A model generated the notes under the pieces. It had not been told where the DNA came from. It was given only the letters and a program-made list of their open reading frames with translations, and searched no databases. The position numbers were made by a program, and so were the translations under genes. Below are positions 22,584 to 32,200 of a DNA stretch of 64,000 nt, piece by piece. The DNA comes from Mactra quadrangularis. Lineage: Eukaryota; Mollusca; Bivalvia; Venerida; Mactridae. The first letter of the stretch is position 1. Each line of letters starts with the position of its first letter. The stretch is from contig CM046309.1 of the NCBI GenBank assembly GCA_025267735.1, forward strand, positions 29,334,702 through 29,398,701, read 5' to 3'.

Positions 22584-23613
22584 GTAAGTATTTTTTTAGT
22601 ATTTCTAGATTCTTTTGTCGATGTTACTTTTTCTCTTCTTTATACAGTCATTTTTTGACTGTCATTCTTTATTCCATTCTATCATTTACAAAAAAGCGCA
22701 TTATGCATGTAACGCAACACAAATAATAAAACTTAAGTTCAACAATAAATACCACCTTGTGCGATTTTTGGTAGTTATTGCACAATTTTTAAGTTCCAAA
22801 CGCTTAATTTTCGAAAAATCATTGAATTAAGACCGTTCCTTTGATTTTGAAACTTTACTTTAACCTGGTTCAAACTCATTGTTTTGCCACTGTCTACTCC
22901 AAGGTGGAAACCACATATAGGTTCTTTCAATACTTGAATGCAGTATCATTATTATAACAAAAATAGAAATCTGAAATTGTTTCCTACTAAAAGTTTTTTT
23001 ACTGTTTCTGGTTTGTTCTAACATTCCCTTTATTCTATCATTGCCGACATCTATCGGTCATTCTCTCCAGGGTTATCGTCTAAAAAATGGTAATAATTTT
23101 GTTGACCTCCATCATTTGTTTTCATTGTGTAAAACAGACAATCTTCTTGTCTGGATTAACTGCCCCTTACCACTATCGTTATCGGGTCAGGCAAACCGTA
23201 ATCATGGCGGCCTCCTCAGTTATTATTCAGGTAGGAGTTCGGTATTATATAGGTCATTCGATTTCGATTTTTCTGATTACACGTATATTTAGCGAACGAT
23301 TAACAAAAACATGTCTCAAGTGAACATAATTCGAACGTGGATAAGTCTCGTTAGAATTTCGGATACTTTATTTAGCATAAATGTAACCGAACAACCAAAA
23401 AAGGTATCCACTACAATTCTTGTACAATGATCCTTTGATGTAAACCTGTGTGGTGAGAAATGTTCATTTGAAAACATAATTATCCAATAACTAATTCATT
23501 ACATAGGGCGCGGCCATTATCACGCTTTGCTCATGTACTTTTACCTGCCAAAGTACGACTGGGAACCATACAAACAATCTTCCTCATAATGGACAAATCA
23601 CTGACAAGTGATA

Positions 23614-24350
23614 CAGTAAAAACTCTGAAAACCGGACCTGGTCCGGACTGACCAAAAAGTCCGGTTTTCAGAGGATTTCGGTTTTCAGAGGTTTATACAG
23701 AATCCCTAATGAAACTTAGCTTTGGGTTTGGTGGGACCTTTTCCTACATTAAATGGATGGCTAAGCTATATCTTAATTTATTTTTCATTAAAGTTTATGC
23801 AAATTTTGTTTGGTAAGTACAAATTAACTGAAAAAAAGAGAAAATTGAAATATAACTTTTCTTTAGTTACATGTACATGTTACCAATGGACTAAAAATGC
23901 ATTCAAATAAATAATTGATAAATATGGATGCTATTCGTTTTTCAAATGAATGCATATAATCACATAACAACAACAATGTCATAAAACATGTTATGTTTTT
24001 TCCAATATCTTACTCAAAATAAGATTTTTACGTCCATACAATAACTAACTTTGGTAAATTTGAATACAAACATGTAGCCTCTTTATTTATATAAAACAAT
24101 ATTTGAAATTAAATTTTACAAATCATATCTGTACAACAATACACGTTTATACAAAACATGTTTATACAAAACATGTTTATACAAAACAAACATTACATGA
24201 ATCCTAAACAATGACAAACAAGTGTTTTCACGCCTGTGTATATAAAACGCTTGGATATTTAAATAACAATTGACATCTGCATGGAATTATAATTAACTAA
24301 CTTTTACAATACACAGAAAGTTGACACTTGGCGTCCGGTTTAAGAGTTTG
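23614..24350. mobile_element. Pogo/Tc1-type non-autonomous DNA transposon in intron 1 of copy B
   Basis: Starts CAGTAAAAACTCTGAAAACC and ends CGGTTTAAGAGTTTGTA with inverted termini, flanked by TA on both sides (23612-23613 and 24351-24352). ~737 bp with no transposase frame. Unit A has the empty site (GTGATACATTGTACGG at 6572-6587). The right end is ~50 bp upstream of the exon 2 acceptor (24397-24399). Confidence 0.75.
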
Positions 24351-24469
24351 TATTGTACGGAGATTCAACTTATAAAATGTATTTTACTTTTTTTTTCAGG
24401 CACACGTTGCTGGTTGAAGCTGCATCCGACTTAGACTCATTAGTAAAGACACGAGTGTTTGAAAGGATA

Positions 24470-26137
24470 ATGGCTTACGTCCGTTTGTTGTTAGGCGTTC
24501 TTTTCATCTCCTGCTTCAGTCAAGTGTATGGCGAGACGAAAGTATTTACACAAGACGAGTCTTTACATTTCAAGAGTTTACTCGACGCTTTTGGTGAAGA
24601 CGACAACCGCCAAGAGAAGCAACATGGTTCTTACTTGAACAACGAAGATGCCAAGCATGATAGGTTACTCAGCCCAGACCTTAAAATAATTGCCCAGCCA
24701 TGGTGGTCCAATTTTGTTTTAAATCTTATCTATTCCTTTAATCAACAGCAAACAAACTCCCAATTTGGCGTCCTGTATTTTGATTACATTGATGAAGAAC
24801 TAGCTCAGAACCCCGACTTAAACCCAAATTACTTCCCTAACATCAACGGCGAACCAATACTGGATACCTCAAATGCTCTGACACCATCAACGTCGAGTAG
24901 TTATGGCAATTATATCGCAGCAAGACCAGAAAGGACCCTAACTGAAATAATTCATTCTGAAGATAATCTTTTACGACAAATGGGTAAACTCTGGGATGCT
25001 TACCTAAATAGTTATAATCGTTCTCCAAACGTTATAATCCTTTATTCTTGGTTCATACCCTGTAACGATTGCACTTCTTTGATTCTCAATTATTTCAATC
25101 AGCAACCTTATGCTGATGTTCCTGTTCGAGTTGTAGCCTATACGCGGGACTACAGTCCCCATCTACCGTCTTTGAATCCAACAAATAACAACAACAACAT
25201 ACAACGATTAAGATCAGCTAACATAACAACATGGCAGGAATTTTGTCGAAGACCCGAAGAGGACATCGCTTTAGAACAAGTATCAAGTTCAACCACCGAA
25301 ACTTGCGATTTGGATGAAACATTCCAAGGCTGCATGATTACCTGTCTCGAAGAAGATTTCTGCTGCTCATGTAAGAGTGATAAAAAGAAGACCATGGTAA
25401 CGGCAGTGGTTAATGATTTGACCAAGACCTGTGCCGCTTCGGATATGATCAAATGCGCTAGTACTTGGTTTGATAAGGAATTTAGTCATCCTCGAAGTGG
25501 TGCCAGTACTTGTTTTGGAGTCGATACAGCCCGTAGCAAGGTTCAGTCTTGCAGCAAAAAATGTCTTGGTCGCCCACTGTCAGAACCTTTGAATCCCGAA
25601 TTTCCATCATCTTATCCGAAACTTTTGACAAAATTGTCTGATATTGAACGTCAACCAAACGTTGATCTCTCCAGCTACTGTAAAGATGTCAGAACAGAGG
25701 GTTTCCTATGTAATGTATATAGTTCTGATAGCTATACTGCCGGCAATACTTTGTGTAGAAGCGGATGGACATGTGGTTTCCATAATCATACATCATATAG
25801 TTGGTGCTACGTTGACTACAGCAACAAGTGGGACTACTGCTGTACTGGTACCTGTGGCTACCACAATGAACACTATTTGTGGTGCAAGAGTGGAGCCAAA
25901 TGGCAATACTGCGGAGATGCTGGCCATGTAACAGCCAAAGGTAAAACCTGTTTGCCACAGTACCCATGTGGCCTGCATCAAGAAAATGGCAAATCGAACA
26001 AATATTGGTGTTACTATGACACCAACAAGAATTGGGACTGGTGCTGTCAGCCTGGAGACCATTGTTCTAACAAGGGACATAGCTACAAATGGTGTTGGGC
26101 CGGCTATAAGGAAAAAACATCTTATGTCGTATGTTAG
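24470..26137 (+). CDS. Secreted deaminase-fold protein with C-terminal Cys/Trp repeats (copy B)
   Basis: 555 residues, no indel against copy A, ~48 substitutions (about 91% identity). It starts at the same signal-peptide methionine; the frame is open from 24353, but the acceptor at 24397-24399 makes that part intronic. Everything diagnostic is conserved: signal peptide, H162-S-E164, SWFIPCNDC (193-201), VRVVAYTRDY, the Cys-rich segment, and all cysteines of the two C-terminal repeats. Changes are uneven: ~21 in residues 1-204, ~6 in 205-421, ~21 in 422-555, many in the second repeat (HQETGKAS versus HQENGKSN, WCYVD versus WCYYD). The intact frame after clear divergence argues that both copies are under constraint. 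Secretion and a deaminase-like fold are read from sequence; enzyme activity, substrate and an immune role are inference. Confidence 0.85.
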   Translation: MAYVRLLLGVLFISCFSQVYGETKVFTQDESLHFKSLLDAFGEDDNRQEKQHGSYLNNEDAKHDRLLSPDLKIIAQPWWSNFVLNLIYSFNQQQTNSQFGVLYFDYIDEELAQNPDLNPNYFPNINGEPILDTSNALTPSTSSSYGNYIAARPERTLTEIIHSEDNLLRQMGKLWDAYLNSYNRSPNVIILYSWFIPCNDCTSLILNYFNQQPYADVPVRVVAYTRDYSPHLPSLNPTNNNNNIQRLRSANITTWQEFCRRPEEDIALEQVSSSTTETCDLDETFQGCMITCLEEDFCCSCKSDKKKTMVTAVVNDLTKTCAASDMIKCASTWFDKEFSHPRSGASTCFGVDTARSKVQSCSKKCLGRPLSEPLNPEFPSSYPKLLTKLSDIERQPNVDLSSYCKDVRTEGFLCNVYSSDSYTAGNTLCRSGWTCGFHNHTSYSWCYVDYSNKWDYCCTGTCGYHNEHYLWCKSGAKWQYCGDAGHVTAKGKTCLPQYPCGLHQENGKSNKYWCYYDTNKNWDWCCQPGDHCSNKGHSYKWCWAGYKEKTSYVVC

Positions 26138-26283
26138 AGATTCTCTTTTTCAAGTTATCAAGGGTAGTTTGGACATTAAGTCGGTAAAACTCTCAACAAA
26201 TCATCAAAAACTGGACTGTATAAAATCATTATAATTTTATTGGAACATTTGTGTATAAAATCAAATCAGCTCAAAAGACCATT

Positions 26284-26289
26284 AATAAA
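26284..26289 (+). terminator. Candidate polyadenylation signal AATAAA of copy B
   Basis: AATAAA 147 bases after the stop codon, absent at the same place in unit A. Position is plausible; use is not shown. Confidence 0.35.
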
Positions 26290-27244
26290 GTGCAGAAATT
26301 CGTCTTCTCATTGAAACAAATAATGTACATGTATCAGTATAAAACATTTAATATTTATGAAATTTGAGAACAGATCCGTTTCACCATTTTTGTCTGAGTT
26401 TATCTTCCGTTGATATTGTTTTACCGAACCCTTTTTACATGTATTAGTATCTTCTTTACTTTTAAGCGTCCGTCAAAATTGTAGTGAATTGTAATCAGAC
26501 ATTGTCGGGAGCATATATTTGACAATATAAGGCACACTAGCTTGAAATTTCGTAATCATGTGGATTGCCCAAAATGCAGAGCTCGAGAATTGTAAATCAA
26601 GCTCGTGTTTATTCAAATATTTTCTTATTCCAAATGTATTAAAGAACATTTAAATCTGGACAACTAACGGGCGAAATTGCTTCACGTATTATTATTATAT
26701 ACAGCGATGCTCTTGTTATTATATCTAGATATCTCTTTCTATATTTGTATAATGCTTCACTTTTCTTTCAAATAAAAATTGTCTTCGAAAAACACATATA
26801 TTTTTCAAGTTTGTTTATTTCTAACCTATAGTTTAGTTCATATTACAGTAATTTATGCTATATATATCTAATGCAAAAGTGCCATCTAATATTATATTTA
26901 CACTTGTACACTTAAAACTTCATTTTTGCAATTCAAATACATATCAGCTGTATGAATACATTCTGTGGGATGAGTTGCCTAAGCATGTCGCTAAGTATCG
27001 CTTTTTGCCCTGGTACCCTCAATTTGATATCACACACTTATTCTTTTTGTTGTAAGAAGAGCAATACGAAGCGATATGGTCGGGCAACTTGCCCATGATA
27101 TGCATAAAAGATTGTGTCATTTAGACAGGAAATTATAATACTAAATACAATTGTTATAACTGTACTATATATACTTTATAAAGTGGGTGTCATCACATAT
27201 GAGTTCTAACTGAAAGACGTAGTATTATCACATTTGTGTATCAC

Positions 27245-27529
27245 AGAATAAATAACAAAAAACTTTACTGCTATTATCCCTGGTCATCAGGCTACTGGTA
27301 TCTATCTATCAATCTTTCTAGGGAATCTTTTTACTCCGCTTATTAGTGCAGCCGACAAATTGGTGCAACAGAATTAAACCACCCTCACAATTACCCATTT
27401 ACACCTGAAGAAATCGCAGGTAAATTTCTAGCTCAAGGAAATTAGCAGTGCCCCTTAGGGGATTCTAACCTAGGACATCTTGATCCCTTAGTGTGAGTCC
27501 TATCACTGGACTACTACTCCTATATCTAA
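27245..27529 (-). mobile_element. tRNA-derived SINE, family 3 (unit B)
   Basis: Allelic to 9470-9770; the decayed B box reads CCTAGGTTAGAATCCCC on the minus strand near 27460-27478. Confidence 0.6.
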
Positions 27530-27923
27530 GGCCAGGCCAAATTGGAATTTTGTTAAGCGTCAACTCATGTCAGACAAACCTAGGTACCTATTCACAAAAA
27601 CACAAACTGAACACGAAAACACTGGTCCATTCTAGGTAGTATTCACACAAATAAGTACTTGGGAGTACATGGATGTTTATGATATTAATGTGAGATCAAA
27701 GACTTCTTTAAAAAAAAATATGCAACGTACACATGTACATTTTCATCAATCAAATACATAGAAACAAGGAATTATTAGTATTTCCTGAGAAAAATCAATT
27801 TTCAAATCTCGGAGCAACAGAATTATTTAAGAAAATTTCACCAACTATTTTTTGTGTTTTCTTTGGGATTGAGGACTCTAAAACCTACACGGACGCTTAA
27901 CAAAATTCCGGTATGGCATGGCC
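27530..27923. mobile_element. PIF/Harbinger-like MITE, 394 bp
   Basis: Inverted ends GGCCAGGCCAAATTGGAATT and GGCCATGCCATACCGGAATT (reverse of right end), continuing through TTTGTTAAGCGTC. Three-base target duplication TAA at 27527-27529 and 27924-27926. The empty site exists in unit A near 9748 (CATCTAACTCATGC). A TWA target and GGC-starting ends are typical of PIF/Harbinger MITEs. Confidence 0.78.
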
Positions 27924-28030
27924 TAACTTATGCTTCCATTTGAAGTTACTAATACAATTGTAAGTATTCCTATGGATTTTATCAAAGTTTTTAATACAAC
28001 AAAGATCTGAAGTATTAGATTAATTTGCAC

Positions 28031-28223
28031 AATATCCGGAATTCAAATATTTGAATTTTCCCCTCTGGTACAAACCGTTACTTTACCGGTACAATCAAAA
28101 CATATGTCTGAAGAGCAATATGATTTAGTATATGGTTCGTGCTATTTAGAAATAATGTGTAACAGACTTTGTTTGTACCGCCTGCGTACGTACAGAAAAC
28201 CCCATAAATTTGAATTCCAGATT
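28031..28223. mobile_element. MITE with TIR CCGGAATTCAAATATTTG (copy 3)
   Basis: Allelic to 9857-10044 in unit A, with the same inverted ends. Confidence 0.75.
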
Positions 28224-28474
28224 AGGTCTTAGAGACGTGTCAAAACAATATTGCTTACTGCAGCGGCGTTAACTCTTACACTTTAAAATATTGCATCAAA
28301 GTTAACTTGCATTCACAGATTTCATCTGATATACATATGTACTCGTACCACAACACATCGCTCTGAAACATTTGGCTTCAAGCCTACAAGCAGAGCATGA
28401 AACAGAAACATTTATGAGATAGTTTTATTTGTCCTGCGGAGGATTTCCATTTATGTCTACTCATCAATTTTATC

Positions 28475-28882
28475 ATAAGCATTCAGTTTTAAACAATATT
28501 TAGAACCTAAGGTGTCAGTCACAAGTTCACAACTTTAATTGTATATATATTGCATTTATGTATTGTCCAAATATACATAAAGAACACAGACTGGGTTAAA
28601 CTTGTATGGAATGAGGTATAACACAACACAGTTTTAGATTTATTGAAAAGGGCATTTATTTTAACATGAGATCTAATAATGTACATAAGCTAATAAACTA
28701 TATTAAGTATTTCTACCGAATGACATATCTGGACGGCCAAACCGCCAAAAGGAAACCGCCGCCAGAGAAACCCGTCCGTGTTGTGTATACTTAAATAGAG
28801 ATATATTACAATATGTATTATATATAGAAAAATTGTGACTGACACCTTAGATTCTAAATACTGTTTAAAACTGAATGCTTAT
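28475..28882. mobile_element. Hairpin element (unit B) with ~240-bp insertion in its core
   Basis: Arms as at 10303-10472. The core is enlarged by about 28560-28803, containing GGCCAAACCGCCAAAAGG and AAACCGCCGCCAG blocks unlike the surrounding AT-rich sequence. The nature of the inserted piece is not recognised. Confidence 0.65.
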
Positions 28883-29225
28883 AGGTCTGGCACCTGTGAA
28901 TAGAACAACAACCTACACTGTCAAGTGTTTTTAGAGTTATACTGACATGCAATTCCTTTGGAAGATTCCTCCATTCTCTTGTCTCATTCATATTCAGGAA
29001 AACAAGATGTATATATGTCATTTTCAAAAGATCTAACTGATCAAGAAAAATACTTCTTTGTTTTAATCCAAATGAATTACTGGAAAACAAGGGAAACAAC
29101 CCATAACTGTTAAAAAATACATTAATTTTGTGTTATCTCCCTTGTTAAAGATTATAATACCCTCACAGCTTGTACAGCTGCGATTTGTCTCGGAGAGTTA
29201 GATTTTTGTGGAAAATCAATAAAAA

Positions 29226-32200
29226 ATGATTTCACCAAAATCTGCTTTCATTACTGGAGCAAACAGAGGCATAGGATTGGAGTTTGTGAAACAATTGATA
29301 AAACTTTCAAATTCACCAAAGTATGTGTTTGCTGGGTGCAGGAATCCTGATTCAGCTAAGGTATAGTTTTATAACACATAATTTATTACTGCCTTGAACA
29401 TATGTGTCAAGCATTTTATCATGTATTAGATAAAGATTCATATGATCTTTCGTGTTAAATGTAGGCTATAGTTCTTTCAGTTATGGTTATTTGATGATGT
29501 TAAAGGTACTAGTTCACGGATTTGTTTAAGATTTTTTCTATATTTTCAAAATACCATTCAGTGTCTGTAATTGTGTCAAAAAATAACTCTTAATTTTTAA
29601 GACAAACTGACCTATTGATTGCAAAAAATATACAATAATTGTCACAAAAATGCACTAAAATTGTCTATACTGTGACATATATCGGGTGAATTCAAGCCCG
29701 TAGGAACAGGGGGGGCTAGGGGGGTTATTCCCCCCATATTTTCAGCATACTGATTGAGGATCTTTAATTAATCTGTCACACCAGAGACATAGAAAAAGCA
29801 CAGATGTATCGAAAAAATACCATGGGCGGATCTAGGGGGGTCAGGGGTGTCCGGACCCCCCTAGAATTTGGAAAATGTACATGTCCATTAGTGTATTTCT
29901 TGCTTGTAAGTCATTTTTAAGTTGTATGAAACAATTTGTCTCGGTGCTTAACAAAGATTTAATGGTTATGTAGTTTTTATTATCAATGTGTTGCATTTTT
30001 TCTGCAAAATGTGTGTAATGTGGTTGTGGTTCGAGGTTCGGACCCCCTAGAAAAGTTCGGACCCCCCCCCCCCTAGAAAAGTTTAGACCCCCTAGAAAAA
30101 ATCCTGGATCTGCCCCTGAATACACACACTTTTTATGGAGCAAGATGTGCAAATGCAGTGTAAAATTAAACTTAATCATGTACATTTCTTCCATACTTAT
30201 TGAATAAAGCCCCTGTTCATACCGTTAGCCTCCCAATCTGAAAATGCTTCCTACGTGCCTGGGATTTTTACTACTTGAAACACCATCATTTGTAGTTGTA
30301 TGAGTATGTCAATTTGCACTAACATTGTCATTATCAAAACACTAATTTCCTGCTTCAAAAAATGTTTCCACATATCTAAATAGTTTCACTACATATGTAT
30401 TCATTTATTAAATTTTCTCTGAATCAGAGTTCATTCAATTATAATAATATAATGGTTTTGTTTTTTATGATAATTAAGCATATGTTAGATCATGTCTTAA
30501 TGAACACAATATATTTGAAACTATTAAGACATAAAAATGGAAAAAAAATCATTAGTGATCTTGCATAAGTGAAGATTGCTTGATTTTTGTGGACAGCTAC
30601 ATGTAGCCTCATAAGATAAATACACTGTATTAAAATTTTTAAAATTCTTTCTACATAATAAAAGGACATGTATAAAGGCACATTTTGTAAATATTTGACA
30701 CAAACCTAAAAAATTTGGTCAATTGTAAGATAGTGAATATGTAAAGCAATAGGAAATACAGAATATTTTTTGTCAGTAGTATTTGAATCGGTATCGACAT
30801 ATTTGTCTATTAATTTCAAATATGCCTGTATTTAATTATGAGGTACATGATATTATTTAGAGATGCATAAAGCATTAAGTTAGTAAGAAATGTGTTTTTA
30901 TCGGACCACTGGTGAAATTGTACAAGTCAGTCAGCTTAAATCAATCCAAATTTAAAACCTTAGAAGTGAAATGCTGATAAACAAATAATAAAAGCTATCT
31001 AAAGTAAAAATCTATCATTATTTTAAATAAGATCACTTTTTTCTGTGTATGAATTTAAGATTAACATAATCTGAAAATTGATTACCCCCCTTTCATATGA
31101 AATGTAGAATCTAAAATAGTGATTACCCCCCTTTCATATGAAATGTAGAATCTAAAATAGTGATTACACCCCTTTCATATGAAAAGTAGAATCTAAAATA
31201 GTGATTACCCCCCTTTCATATGAAATGTAGAATAAAAAAAAGTGATCACCTCCCTTTCATATAACATGTAGATCAACTATCAATAATACATATTTTTAGA
31301 AGTTTTTCTGTGGCTAGAAAAATACTGTTTTCAGGATCTCCAGAATTTGTCATCAGTCAATAAAACAGTGAAGATTGTCAAGTTAGGTAAGTTTATTTTA
31401 CAATTATACTTTTACACAAATTCATAAACTTAATGGTCACTTAATTCTGAGCAATTTTCTGACTCAATTTTTGAAGTAAAACAAAACAATTTTTATTAGT
31501 TTAAATATATTTAACAGTCAAAATGGAGCAATTGTTTATATTCAACAGAATGATAAAATCTGATTTAACTGCATCAAGTGCCTGAAAATTGAATTCACAG
31601 AATAGTAATAATCAGTCTTTCAAAATAGTACCAATCAGGAGCATTCCATCAGCTTGAAGCACCTTTTAACTACAAATCCAGGAGTTGTGGGTTGGATTCC
31701 ATGAGGGGATTATGAGCCCTGTCATGAACTATTTTCTATGGCCATTCTTCCTTTTACCTCTATATCAAGTAGGACAGTTACTAAGTGATCTGCCAGCAAA
31801 GGTGTGTACTTAGTACATGTAGCACTAGTTGTTAGGCTGGCAAAGGTGTGTACTTAGTACATGTAGCACTAGTTGTAAGGCTGGCAAAGGTGTGTGCTTA
31901 GTACATGTAGCACTAGCTGTAAGACTGGCAAAGGTGTGTACTTAGTACATGTAGCACTAGTTGTAAGGCTGGCAAAGGTATATGCTTTGTTCTTGTAGCA
32001 CTAGCTGTAAGACTGGCAAAGGTGTGTACTTAGTACATGTAGCACTAGTTGTAAGACTGGCAAAGGTGTGTACTTAGTACATGTAGCACTAGTTGTAAGG
32101 CTGGCAAAGGTGTGTACTTAGTACATGTAGCACTAGTTGTAAGGCTGGCAAAGGTGTGTGCTTAGTACATGTAGCACTAGTTGTAAGGCTGGCAAAGGTG

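Noticed and set aside
29841..30194. 117-codon minus-strand frame rich in Gly/Phe
   Set aside because: It covers a hAT-like MITE with homopolymer runs; composition and ends are explained by the element.
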